From contig JAZBRS010000074.1 in assembly GCA_037176725.1 (NCBI GenBank), positions 63,368,001 to 63,432,000 of the forward strand: a stretch of 64,000 nucleotides of DNA. Direction: 5' to 3'. The position numbers and the translations under genes are program-made. Numbering within the stretch: position 1 is the stretch's first letter; each line of letters starts with the position of its first letter. This DNA is from Posidonia oceanica. Taxonomy: Eukaryota; Streptophyta; Magnoliopsida; Alismatales; Posidoniaceae. Below, piece by piece: positions 1 to 12,100 of the stretch. Under the pieces are notes generated by a model, which was given only the letters and a program-made list of their open reading frames with translations, searched no databases and had not been told where the DNA came from.

Positions 1-2859
1 CCAGCGGAACGCCATCCCGGTGACCCCCGGAGCTCCGCACGGACGTCAGGAGGCTCCTCCGATCTTCAGAATGCAGCTTCGCTGCGTCGAATGGCCGGAC
101 CAAGCTCCAGACCTTCTGCAGAGCTCTGACGAGCACTCCGGCGCGTTCCAGGCCGCGTCGCCCCTCGCCGATCGTCGCCCTGCCTCCGTCAGCTCCAGGA
201 CCACCGCCTCCGCCGATCAACGCCTCCACAGCCCCCCTATGCCGGCGGACGTGAGCTCTGGTAGCTCACTGCTACAGTACTCGCCTCCGCCGGCAACCAC
301 TGTGCATTTGTTTTTGCAGTAGTATAGTTTTTGTGGACATTACATGTTTAGCTTAAGTTTCCTTTTTTTTGCATTCTGGTCCTTATGCCATTTAATTTGC
401 TTTGTTTTCAATTTAAAACCTTGCTAAATTGCTTTAAGTATTTCTGTTTTTCTGTATTTTCAATCCAGTCCTTTTACTGTGCATTTCAGTTATAAAATTT
501 GGTGCTTTAGCCATTCTGGTTTCAATTTTTGCACATAGGCCCTGCAGTAGATCATTTAATTTAAATGCTTTAATTTTGTCATATCATATTGCATTCTGTA
601 TCTCTATGTTTTACTGTTTTTGCATTTAGATCTCATGCACTGTAGTAACTTAGGTTCCATTTTTAATTTTTGCATACTGCATTGCATATTTTACCTTCTA
701 ATTTTTCTTTTTTACATCTAGGTCCTTTTTAAATGCACAGTAGTCATTTTGCATGCATTTTAGCTTATTGCATTGCATTTTCAACCTTGCATTTTTTAAA
801 AATCACATATCAGTCCATGGTCTGTGATTTCAGAGCATATTTTTCATATTAAATTGCATTTTTGGCCCTGCATGATTTAAAAATGACACATAGGTCCTTT
901 GCATCCCTTTAAAATCATGTCAAATGCCTGTTTTGCCCTTAATCTTGCATTTTAGCTCCCATGTTTGCAAAATTGCATGTAGGCCCTCCACTTGCATTCC
1001 CAGACTCCCCAGAACCCCGTTTCCTGGAAAGATTGCATTTTAGCCCCTAATGTTTTCTGAATTGCATTCTAACTTGCCATTTGTTTTCAAAACCTCCCCG
1101 GATGCATACCCACCTTTAAAAATCGCTTTTTAACCCCAGTCCTTTGCAAAATTACCCTCAGACCCCTCCTGGCTTCAAAACCCCTGCCTGTAAGCCCCAT
1201 CTTTTCCAAACTTTAGCATTTAAACCCCTGTTTTCTTCTAAAATCCCTCTTGAGTCCTTTCTTGCATTATACATGCATTTGCACTCATATAGCCTTGCAT
1301 CTAGCACCTTTTGCACACACTTGAGTCCCCTTAGCTCCCTTTCACCTGGGAGGACCTCTTTACACACCCCTAGGACCTCCTGAACACTTAGATCTGTTCT
1401 TCTCCCCTATTCTGGCCCTCCCGTCTTGGAGCTGCGATATCTTCCAATCCGACCGTTGGATTTCTCCAAAAAAACTGCCAAAGCGACCCCGGCGGAGCAC
1501 TCTTCAGCATGGACCAATCGAATTTCAGATCAGGCTCCAGATGCCCAAGGTAAGTCCTCCTGAACTTCGGCTGCATTGTTTTGCATATCATTCGCATCGT
1601 ATGGTTTTTTTGCGCACTCTTTTTTCGCTTTGTCTTGCACCGTTTTGCGTGCCGCTTCTCTGTTTTGTATCGTTTTGCGTGCCTTTTGGTTTTCTTGCCC
1701 CGTATTGCGTGCAGGTCTGTTTTCTCACACTGTTTTGCGTGTCATTTGATTTTCTCACTCCGTTTTGCGTGCAGTTCTGTTTTCTCGCACCGTTTTGCAT
1801 GCCGCTTCTTTGTCTTGCACCGTTTTGCGTGCCGCTTTTTTATCTTGCGTCGTTTTGCGTGCCCTTTGGTTTTCTTGCTCCGTTTTGCGTGCAGTTCTGT
1901 CTTCTATCACCGTTTTGCGTGCGATTTTGTTTTCTTGCACCGTTTTGCGTGCAGCTTCGTTTTCTCGCATCGTTTTGCGTGCCCTTTGTTTTCTCGCTCC
2001 GTTTTGCGCGTCGCTCTGTTTCCTTGCTCTGTTTTGCGCCTCTTTTCGTTTTCCTGCACTGTTTCGCGTTCTTGTTCCGTTTCTCGCATCGTTCTGTGTG
2101 TCGACCTCGTTTCTTGCATCGTTTTGCGTTCTTGCTTCGTTTCTCGCACCGTTTCGCGTGTTTTACGTGGTTTCCCCTTTGCATGTCGCCCGCATTGCCT
2201 GTTTTCCTCGCTGTTTTGTTTTATCGCCTGCATTTGCATATAGGGCAGTGATGCTTACTGTCCGGAGTTCTCACGAGCCAGGTTTCGCCCGGTTTGGGAC
2301 ACAGACAGCGTTGCTGAGCGCTTAGATTGCACGTTTACTTTCTTGTATTGCTTTCCCCCACTTAGAGCACACCTTTGAGCATTTAGATAGGCATTCATTG
2401 GCACTTAGGCATTCAAAGTCTGCATTTCCCTGCGTATGCGAGCGTAAGCCTAGAGAAACCGATTCTCGGGTGTGTCGGGGGTGCCTAACACCTTCCCCGC
2501 ACGTAACAGGAGTCCTTACCCTCTCTTAGCCCGTAATGACCATACTGCCCTTATCCTAGGCACGAGTCACATCATTTGCATCTCATTTCTTCTGCATTGC
2601 CTTGCATTGCATCTTCTGCTTGGTTTTGCGTGATTATTCACGCATTTCCCTGGTTTTCCTTGTTTCCTGATCTAATAGACTTGGTGGCGACTCCGATTTT
2701 GTCTTATCTTCTTCTTTTCTTCCTCTTTTTCCTTTTTTTAAATGTTTTCGAGTTAAGTTCTCCTTCTCGGACATAGCCGCTAATAGTGAACCTGATTCTG
2801 ATCGGTGCACGCGAGCTTTGGCAACGTGCATGGACGATCCGAACACCGGGATTACTACA
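1..2859 (+). mobile_element. Tat/Ogre-like Ty3/gypsy LTR, 3' portion (left end outside window)
   Basis: The block from about 2440 to 2859 reads like the conserved end of plant Tat-lineage LTRs. It has the phrase cctaacaccttcccc, a 'gtggcgactccga' segment, a T/C-rich run, 'agttctccttctcgga catagccgc' and the closing 'gatccgaacaccggg' followed by attactaca. The CA at 2858-2859 is the likely LTR terminus. Upstream are a T-rich zone with repeated gcattt and ggtcc words (330-1380), a minisatellite (1610-2166) and a GC-rich zone (1-330), consistent with the very long LTRs of this lineage. No coding domain and no second LTR are visible, so it may be a solo LTR or a truncated 3' LTR. Clade assignment is from recognition only. 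Confidence 0.7.
1610..2166. repeat. 30-bp minisatellite, about 18 units
   Basis: Units of 30 bp (one of 29) run head to tail, each beginning with a variant of cgttttgcgtgc followed by a T/C-rich half such as cttctttgtcttgcac. Divergence rises toward the right end. Because 30 is a multiple of three and the array is stop-poor, it creates long overlapping open frames in several frames on both strands. These are not genes. Confidence 0.93.
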
Positions 2860-3021
2860 GTTTTTAAAACATAATTTTTATTTCTAAAATATAAACAAAT
2901 CTTTTTGATACATTGGCACCAATAAAATGCAAAATCATGGAGATAGCCAGACCTAGACACAACCTAAGTAGCCGTTAGGGCTTATTATTTCCATCATCAT
3001 CACACAGCCCTTGGGGCTTTT
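2860..3021. other. Unassigned intergenic spacer
   Basis: This is AT-rich sequence between the LTR end and the hAT-like terminus. I see no gene, structural RNA or recognisable repeat in it. Confidence 0.5.
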
Positions 3022-5935
3022 GTTAGAGATGTAAAATGTACCGAGCCGATCTTAGGCTGTCCTGCTCGGCCCACTTTTTAACCCGGCCTAGTCCAACCCG
3101 TGTAATCCTTGGGTCGGACCAGTCCAGGCTCGGTATGGGCCCGAGCCCACCAGTTGGGCCCACTGGATTCCAGCAGGGCTGAGTCGGCCCGAAAAAAAAA
3201 ACAAAAGACATAGCCGTTGCCAACGGCTACATAACAAACTGCTATTTTTTTTTGTCTTCTCTTCTCTTCATTTTCCTATAAATATCCTACCATACCTCCA
3301 TATTTTTTTACACAACTCACTCTTCTCTCTTATTACAACACTTATAATTCTCCCACTCTCATAATTCTCCCAAGTGGCCAATTCTCCCACATTCCGGTCT
3401 CCCGTCTGCTACTCTGCTGATTTGCTCAATTGTTCTCTAACTCTGCTACTACAGTGCTACTCTGCTGATCTTTTGAGCTACAAAAATTCTCTACTTCTAA
3501 TCTTCCAATTTCTCTACTCCTACTCCCTCTATTTTTGGATTTTGGGACTTTTGGATTAAGGATTTCATACATTACATTTGTTTTTTCATACTTTAGATAA
3601 TGGAAAACATAAGAAGCTATGATTATATCCCAACCTAGGAGTCAAACCAGCTTCAACATCAAGACACCACTACATAATCCACTAGCATAAAAAAACCTAA
3701 GAAATAGAGCTCATGAGTTTGGGAACATGTTACCATAGACCTTACAGATAAAAGTAGATGCTATTATAATTATTGTGGTTCGGGATACACTTGTCCTAGG
3801 GATAGGGGTGTAGGTCACATAGCTAGGCATTTACAAAAATATATAGCTGCACATAATAAAGAAGAAAATACAGATTTAATGCAATCAAAATTACACATAG
3901 GTTCAGGTGGTTTAGTAAATTGGAAATATAATACACAAGAAACAAAAGAACGTTTAACAAAATATATAGTAAAAGATGAACAATCATTTTCATTATTAGA
4001 AAATAAAAAATTTGAATATTGTATACAAGATTACCTTAATCCACAATTTAAAAGTCATTCTAGAAACACTACAAAAAATATTATTCATAAAACATTTTAA
4101 AAAGATAAACAAAATATAATAAGAATATTTTTTAGTTTATTACGTAAAGTATCATTAACTTGTGATGTTTGGACAGATCCTAATAATTTTCCATATCTAT
4201 GTTTATCTGCACATTGGATAGACATAGAGTGGAATTTACTAAAAAGATTAATAGTTTTTAGAGTATTTGATCATCTACATACTGATAAGGCTATAGCTAA
4301 TATGTTAGAAGAAATTACTAAAGAATTTCACTTATATTATAAAATTAATACAATATCTTTTGATAATGCTTCTAATAATAATATTACCATAGATTTATTA
4401 AAAAGAAATATAAAACCAATATTAAATGGTAAAATCTTTCATTATAGGTGTTGTTGTCACATATTAAATTTAATTATACAAGATAATATATATTACATTA
4501 GACATTATATAGAAAGTATAAGAACAGCTACTTTATTTATTCAAACATTACCTAAAAGATATCAAGAATTTAGACATTTATGTTCAGAAAATGGTTTAAA
4601 ACCAAAAAAAATTAAATTAGATGTTTAACATATATGAAACTCAACTTATGATATGTTAAGTTCAAATTTACTTTATAGCTATTTAATTACAGCATTTTAT
4701 AATACAAAATCTAATTATATGTTAAATGATGAAGATTGGCAAAATTCTCAAATAATTCATACTTTTTTAGAATCTTTTTATAATGCTACTAAACAATTAT
4801 CTGGTCAATATTATCCTACTAGTAATCTAGTTTTAATTAATTTATTTAATATTACAAATATTTTTCAGTAATATAGAGAAGTGCCAAGTTTTGTAAACAT
4901 TATTCAAGTAATGCAACATAAATATAATAGTTATTGGGATGATCCTCCAATATGGACATGTTTAGCAATAATTATGGATTCTAGGCATAGACTTGTTAAT
5001 TGTATGATACTTATAGACGATATTTTTAGTAACATAAATAAAAGTAACTTAATAGAAGAATTTAATAATAAAATTAAGACTATTTTGTATACATTATTTG
5101 AAGAATATGTTAAAATTTGTGGTGAAGGTAGTTCCAGTGCACCTAGATCTAGTACTGTAGGACCATATAGTAGTAGTAGCAGTACTGGTGGTTCATTTTG
5201 GAGTATATTAAATAAGAAAAAGGAAAAATATGTAAAATATCAACAAATAATAAATTAGAAAATTATTTAGAATGTGAATTTGTATTTAGTGAATCATAAT
5301 CGAATAACTTAGATATATTAAAGTGGTGGTCTAATACCGTAATTAGGTTTTCTATAGTTTCTAGAATGGCTAAAGATTTACTAACGATTCCGGCGTCTAT
5401 TGTGGTGTCGGAGTCTGCATTTTCTGCAAGTAGAAGAGTTTTAAATGATAGAAGATGTAGATTATCAGAAAAGTCTGTAGAAGCCTTCGTATGTTTGAAG
5501 GACTGGTACGATGCGGTTGATCATCTTCAAAGACTCAACTTAAACAGTGATACTGAAGACGACGAGATGACATTAATTTCAACGAGCACGGGGACCGAAC
5601 GGACTCCATACATGATTAAGAATTTAAGATGTAATTTTTTAAATATTTATGTAAAAAAATTATAAAGAAATGTAAAATTTTAAATATCAATATCAATATT
5701 TTAATTTTTTTATGTAAAATTTTATATATCAATATCAAGCATTTATCTTATGTAATTTTTAATTTTTTTTGTATATATCAATATTTAATAAAAAAAGTTA
5801 AAATTTTCAATTAAATTTTTCTTTAAAAAAATAGACCGACCCAATCTACGGTTCAATTTAACTTAATTCAACCATGGACTGTGGATCATGCCAGGCCAAC
5901 CAAATGCTTGATTGAGCCCAGGTCGGTCTAGCAAG
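3022..5935 (+). mobile_element. Degenerate hAT transposon C next to the POT1 promoter
   Basis: The left boundary region opens with ttagagatgtaaaatg, then GC-rich words of the form ccgagcc/ggcccgagcccacc, a common subterminal style in plant hAT elements. The right end (5830-5935) has related words (gaccgacc, gagcccaggtcggtcta) in inverted sense. A clear 8-bp target duplication could not be read, so the boundaries are approximate. Inside lies a plus-strand hAT transposase pseudogene with a C-terminal dimerisation domain. The element ends about 130 bp upstream of the POT1 start codon. Confidence 0.75.
3700..5664 (+). pseudogene. hAT transposase (BED finger / RNase H-like / dimerisation domain), broken
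   Basis: Reading across stops, the plus strand encodes a BED-type zinc finger region near 3700-3850 (NYCGSGY, then HIARHLQKY). The catalytic core follows at 4130-4630 (LTCDVWTD, SFDNASNN, CCCHILNLI), then the end of the core at 4650-5260. The hAT dimerisation domain at 5366-5540 contains SESAFSASRRVLNDRRCRLS followed by VEAFVCLKDW. In-frame stops occur at about 4098, 4626, 4869 and 5256, so no intact protein can be made. The order and motifs match Ac/Tam3-like plant transposases. Base composition is very AT-rich compared with POT1 exon 1 next to it. The function is DNA transposition, now inactive. Confidence 0.9.
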
Positions 5936-5960
5936 TGGTCGTGCCGGCCAGCCAGCCAAA

Positions 5961-5976
5961 GGGTTTAGGGTTTAGG
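5961..5976 (+). promoter_or_regulatory. Double telomere-repeat motif (telo-box) in the POT1 leader/promoter
   Basis: The sequence gggtttagggtttagg is two units of the plant telomere repeat TTTAGGG. On the opposite strand it contains AAACCCTAA, the plant telo-box. It lies about 90 bp upstream of the POT1 ATG. Telo-boxes in plant 5' regions are known to be bound by telomere-repeat-binding Myb proteins and are common in cell-cycle and ribosomal genes. Its use here is inferred. Confidence 0.75.
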
Positions 5977-6028
5977 ATTTACAAGTCTACTTTTGTCCGG
6001 CAAATCTCCTATTTGTTTGTGATTTGTG

Positions 6029-6124
6029 ATGCCGTTCCTCCTCTCACCTCCGGTGGCAGCAAAAAGATGGCGACGGAGGGGGGCGGGGACGACTACGTGT
6101 ACCTCCCACTCGTGGACGCGATGA
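6029..6124 (+). other. Upstream ORF overlapping the POT1 start codon (31 codons)
   Basis: An ATG at 6029 opens a 31-codon frame that ends with TGA at 6122-6124. It is offset by +2 from the POT1 frame and overlaps its first 58 bases. If the transcript starts upstream of 6029 (not shown), this uORF could reduce initiation at 6067. Its ATG context (tttgtgATGC) is weaker than that of the main ATG (aaaaagATGGC). It is probably regulatory rather than encoding a stable peptide. Confidence 0.5.
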
Positions 6125-6199
6125 AAGCCGTAGGGCAGAAGGTCAACCTCTTCGCCTTCATCACTGAGATCGGCGTCCCCAGACGGAGCAGAGGAACCG
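6067..6199 (+). CDS. POT1: POT1 exon 1
   Basis: Forty-four codons plus one base, beginning [19 protein letters not shown] and ending RRSRGT. The donor is g|gtaccg at 6200. The leftover G combines with AT of exon 2 to give the Asp of the conserved GTDY block. Composition is GC-rich, unlike the surrounding intron. Confidence 0.88.
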
Positions 6200-9100
6200 G
6201 TACCGTCGCGCTTGCCTCTCTCTTTCTCCTTTTCCGTGTGTGGGTGAAAGTGGACGACTGTGTCTGATTCTTGTACCTCGGCTGGCGGTGATGATAGAAA
6301 GGCCGGTCTTATGGCTGCCCTGGAGTTCCCTTTTTTCCTTTGAAAAAGAAAAAAAGCGTTCCGGTTGGCTGGAAAGTGATGTGAGAGTACGGTGTAAGGT
6401 ATTTATCTGAGCCAGCTGAGTTTATCCTGAAGAGTTTTTAGGTTGATATTTCGTTCTGGTTGGTTATCTTTGAGAACTCAAATCGGTCCCTGCGTTCAAG
6501 GGCGGTTCGAGGAGATTTAGGTTGGGAATTGTTCTTCACCCAGAATTTGGGTGGGGGGACATAAGTTCGATCTTGAATTATCTAAAAATTGGGAAGAAAA
6601 AGAAGTAAAGGTACACCTGCACAGTGGTGGAGTTAGAAAATTTTGAAAGGTAGGTCATATAAAAGTCTAATGATCGGGAAAAAAATACTAAATAAAAAGA
6701 CATGTATTATATTAAAATTATAAATAACAATAAAAGTAACACTTACATTACAAAATTCCACGACGAGATCGCATACTCTAAAATCGCTCCATGATAGTCT
6801 TGTTGTCGATCTCATCGACTACATCCTACTCAATGTAAGCAACTAAACAATCATTCATGTACCTATCTTTCATTCTATTACGCAAACGAGTTTTTATGAT
6901 ACTCATTGCGGAGAATACTCTTTCCACAGAAGCAGTAGCAACAGGAAGAAACAATGTTAACTTCTAAAGTCGATATATAAGAAAATAAACACGATTCATC
7001 TTCAATTCCCTAACTTTCTGAGTAAGTCCAGAAGTCCCTTTCACATTGGTAAATTTAGGATTATTACGAACATCTAATATATATGCATAAAGTTGATTTT
7101 CAAGTCTATCAAATTCTTTACTATAGAAATCAAAAGGATAAAATTGTACAAGTTTAATCAACTTCTCTTTATCAAAAGAGATAAAATTATCACTTGGATC
7201 AAGACATGCAACATATAAAAGCAATTCTGTGTTTCTCTCGCTAAAATGATCATTGAGCTCATTGATTAACAAATCAATTACAGTATTGAAAATATCAAAT
7301 TGAAAATGATGAAAATTCATGTTTTTTTCCTGGCTACGTCGTGGTCTCCTTAGTTCTTGAAAAATCATATCCATATTTTTAACTTCTATATTGTGCTTTT
7401 CACAAAATGAACATACTTTTAAAAGCAAAGACTCCCATTCATTGTCATCATTTCTCAAAGAATTTAACGGTCTTCGAGAAACTCTTAATAAATTAATAGC
7501 ATTCACGATATCTTGATCCTTTCTCTGTAATGCATCTGACAAATCACATGTAATTCCTAAAATTATTTTCATCAAATGCAACATAAACACAAAGGTAAAT
7601 GTCTGTATAAGGTTTAAATAGGTATTTGCCCGTCCCTTTATCTTTACATCTTCACCATCAATTTTAAGGATTCGAAGAACATTTACAACTAATGAAAATA
7701 TATGAGTTAAATTCATTAAAACAGCATAATGTGAATCCCAACGTGTTTTACCAGCTCTTTTGACTCCAAGTTCTTGATTTTTACCTATGCCACTTTTAGT
7801 TTCCCCATATTCACGTTCTTTAGCCATTCTTTCAACTTCTTTAGTCCTAAGAGTATCATGATGCTTGCATGAACCTCCAACACAATTCATTATCATGGAA
7901 ATAGTATCAAAGAACGAAGCAACTTCCACATGATTTTCTGCAACTGCTACAAGTATCAACTGAAGTTGATGAGCAAAACAATGAATGTAGAAAGCACAAA
8001 GATTTTCTTTTAGAATCAAAGTCTTTAACCCATTAAATTCTCCTCGCATGTTGCTAGCACCATCATAACCTTGACGGCGCAAATTGGTAATGTTAAGTTC
8101 AAATGTACACAACAAATTGCAAATAGCATTTTTAAGCGACAAAGCACGTGTGTCACTAACATGCATAAGGTTCAAAAAACGCTTAATGATATAGTAATTT
8201 CTGTTTACATAGTGTAATACTACCGCCATTTGTTCTTTTGATGCTATATCACGGGATTCATCAACTAGAATAGTATAAAAATCATCACGAATATTTTTAA
8301 CAATCTGTTCAGATGTTTCACTTGCTAATGCAGACACAATATCCTTCTGAATGTCTGTGATGTTAGTTTGTTATTCCCTGGAGCATTATTCAACAAAAAT
8401 TTTTCCAATTTTTTCATTATGTGTAGCAAATCACTTTAATAATTTAAGAAAATTTTCTTGATTTGATGACTTTTCATATTCATCATGATCACGAAAAGGT
8501 AAACTTTGATATAAGAGAAAATGTATGTAATTAATTGAAACACCCAAACGAATACTGTATTCCTTTTTATCTCTTTCTGATTACTTAGAGGTAGAAGTAG
8601 AAATACTTTGTTCCTCATTTATTAGACCTATACACTTCAACTTAGATGAATTATGCAAACTGTTGTGCTTTCCAACATGATTATATAACCTCTGCTTGTT
8701 ATTCCAAACATTAAATTCCTTTGTCACAAGAGCTGGATCAACATCTATTTCTGGACAAACATAGCAAAACAAACAAAAGACAGTATCTTTCTCCATATTG
8801 TATTCCAACCAATCATTAAACTCAGTAAACTACTCAACATTGAAACGGCTTTTGTAGTTTTCAAACATAGTGTATAGATAATCATATTCTCGGGGTCGAC
8901 AAGGACTTTTTTGCAAATATACTCGTCGTATTCTATCTTGATCATTAACATGATAACTTACCATAGGTGGTCTTAAACCAAGATTTGAAAATTAGATTTT
9001 CAATCTGGAATTCACAACAAACTTTCTTTGAATTTGAAGATGGTGGTTGATTACATTCTTGATGACTAGTAGTTGGAGTAAATTTACTTCCTATTGATGA

Positions 9101-12100
9101 TCTTTCTAAAGGTCTCTTTTTTATCAAATATTTATCCATATCTGTCTACAAAAACAAAATACAACTATTTCACAATCACATTGTTAAAAATCACATTGCA
9201 ATTTGCATAAAATAAATATAAATATTGAATAAACGTAGGATTAACAAAAAGAAAAAAAATGCACATCAAACAAAACCCATTTGAGAGGTTAACTTCAAGA
9301 TTTTACAGTTTTATAGGTGACAATTAAAATATAAAATGTTAAAAAATGAAATAATGATGCAAAAATGCCAAACAATATTCTAAACTTTATAGTCCAACTT
9401 AACCAAACAATATGCGAAACACCTACTGAATTGTTAAAATAATATGCCAAACACCTATTGAATTGTTAAAGCAATATGCCAAACACCTACTGACTTACAT
9501 GGCTACAGGCTACATAACCCCATTAATAAAAATAATGGGTATTGCAGTATACCAGGGGGCTAAGGTCCATTCAATGATTCAAATAAATCAATAAAATAAA
9601 CAATCATAAATTGAATTCATACCAGGAGGGCATTAGGTATTGTAGTATTTCTTGATTTTCTTCCACGTAGGGGGTGTGAGTGGAAACTGTGGAATGGTGA
9701 GGGTCGCAGCTCGCAGAGGGCTCGAGACCAAGTGGAGCGGTGAGGGCGAAGGCGCGGAGCGGAGGTTGGAGGGTGAGGGCGGACCGGCGGAGGGCGAGAT
9801 GCGCAGAGGGTGGAGGGCGGAGGGGGCGGGACTGCAGAGGGTGGAGGGCGTAGAGGGCGGAGGGCAGAAGCGGGAGGGCGCAGAGAGCAGAAGGCGGAGG
9901 AGGGCGCTGAGGGCGGAGGGTGGAGGGGACGAGGCTGCAGCCTGCAGACCACACAGAGCCGTAGATGGCGAAGGATGAGGGCGGCGGCCGGCGGGGCGAG
10001 GGCGAGAGTAGAGAGGGGAGGGCGAGAGCGGAGGGCAGACCAGCAGAGGGTGGGATCGAGAATGTTATATGGCATGTGGGTCTGGGTCACAGGATGGATT
10101 ATTGTAACTTGGTTGGGTGGTGTAAAATTGTCCAAAAGTACATAGTAAGTGGATTTTTTTATAATTTGGGTGGATCATGTGACCCACCTTGCATATATGT
10201 GGCTCTGCCACTGCACATGCGCATGGGTGGGATAGGTTTTTAAGGTGGCAAGTGGTCGATAGTCGCCCAATCGCCCTTATTGGTTGTTGTCGGTTGACTA
10301 GTCGAACTTGTCGGTTATGGTTTCACTTTCTTGTTGTCCCAAATCTTCTTCCTCGTTTTTGGTAAGGAAATTGAAAATAACTCAACATGCAAGTAATATG
10401 AAACTTAGTTGAACATTATAGTAGTGCCATATGGCAAATGTGACTCAGTAATAAGAAATGGTCGGCCAATTTCCTTGAGTAATTTATAAAACTTGAGTTT
10501 TTTCTAGAAAGTCCCTTTTACGAATATTAAAAAAATGTTAGTGTAGATTGTTAACATGGTACCAAATGTCGACACAAAATGTACCAGTATTTCATGAAGT
10601 CCCAAATGTTGAACTGAAATTTTGGTCATTTCGTTGAGTCAGGTGAGTCACCCGACACTCTGTAAAAAATACATAATACCTAACATGAGTCAACCGACAT
10701 GGTTTGTTTATAAGCCGACATGGCCGACTCAGTGTAGATCTACTGTTGCTGCTCCTTGCTAGTTGCTACTGGCTACTGGCCTAGGTGCTCATATTGCTTC
10801 TCCTTACTACTAGTGGTTGATGATTTCTCCACCACCTTGGCAAAGGAGATGATATTGCCATGGTTTTTTTTTTTTTAAAATTTTAAAATGCTGGAAGTTA
10901 TTGAGCCCCAGGCGACTAGTATTTTATTAATCACAAAAGCAAAGTTACACACGGGGAGGATTAGACCAAAGCCCCATGAAAGAAAAGATACAAAGGATAG
11001 GAGCCAACAAGGTCCAAAGTTCACAACAAACTTCAGCAGAGGAAAACAAATTTGCTGAACCAGACAACTAAACAGCAAAACAACAATAAACAATAAAGAA
11101 AACACATTAGAAACATGGTAAACCAACTGCCAGAAGTCAAACAGTCGGCAACCTGCTCCTGAACGAGCTTCAATAAAAGCCAACTGACCAAGAACCTGCA
11201 GCCAACTAAGCTCACAGAACTGAACACAGCACCACTAGAAACAAAAATGAAAAGCTGCCATCTATGCACACTAAACTGAACAAAGCACCACCTGCAACTA
11301 AAACCTGTAGAACCAATTAAACTGAGCAGCACCAGCTGAGCAAGAATTTGCAACCATCTAAGCCCACTGGACTGAAAAAAGCACTTTGCACTGAAAGAGA
11401 ACAGCATCATAGCTAAACATGAACTGAAACAGCAAACAGAGTTCCAAAAACAACAAGATAAGCAAGAAGAGACACTCAGACCACTGTCACAAACTAGAGC
11501 AAACATAAGGCACACTAATTCTGTCCAATCTAATCCAGCCTTGGATATCTTTAGGGAGATCTTGAATAGAAAAAAATTCAACATACTAATTCTGTCTAAT
11601 CTAATCCAGCCTTGGATATCTTTAGGGAGATCTTGAATAGGAAAAAATTCATACTTACCAGCATTGACTCCTAAATTAGCAAGCCTGTCAACAATGCAAT
11701 TAGCCTCGCTAAATTGGTGCACACAATGAAGAACATTTCCAAGCAAGCCTGTTGTGGTCATGATGAATTTACTATTGAATTTAGGACTCTTCACAACACG
11801 TAGTTGTTTCAAAACATATGATTGTAATATGTTTGATATTTAGTAATATAGTAGTGATATTGTGACCCTGTCTGTCGTATCAGGAATCCCATTGGCGGAT
11901 ATTGTGGAATAAATATTGGTTGAGGAATTCTTTGAGGCTGTTGAGGTTGTTACTCATATTTTGTTGGTGGTGGTGTATAATTAAAGTGGAGCTCATATCC
12001 TATTTTTGTTGGCTTGGAGTATAGGAAGATGAAGTACAGAGTTATAATATGATTGTAAGAATTACCTCCAAAAGAGTTGTAATTATAGGGGTTTGTAGGA

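Larger units (their letters stand above)
6622..10213 (-). mobile_element. hAT-A transposon (DUF4371/ZMYM1-like type), both ends visible
   Basis: The left end reads cagtggtggagttaga and the complement of the right end reads cagtggcagagccaca, so the terminal inverted repeats begin CAGTGG. Flanking 8-mers are cacctgca (6614-6621) and cacatgcg (10214-10221), an 8-bp target duplication with two mismatches, as expected for an old hAT insertion. The transposase is on the minus strand and a GC-rich promoter-like segment sits at the transposase 5' end. The element is 3592 bp and lies in POT1 intron 1. Confidence 0.88.

Noticed and set aside
1610..2166. Possible CRISPR array (regular 30-bp periodicity)
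   Set aside because: Units are contiguous diverged repeats without unique spacers, in a plant LTR.
1541..2325. Overlapping open frames of 110-236 codons on both strands
   Set aside because: They are produced by the 30-bp minisatellite (period divisible by three) and encode only low-complexity repeats.
9604..10243. Pro/Ala/Leu-rich and Gly/Arg/Glu-rich open frames
   Set aside because: They are compositional by-products of the GC-rich gagggcggag repeat tract, open on both strands at once.
10875..11812. 259-codon hydrophobic 'membrane protein' on the minus strand
   Set aside because: Only about 45 codons at its start match LINE RNase H. The rest is LINE 3' UTR read through by chance, and the first 25 codons are hAT-B sequence.
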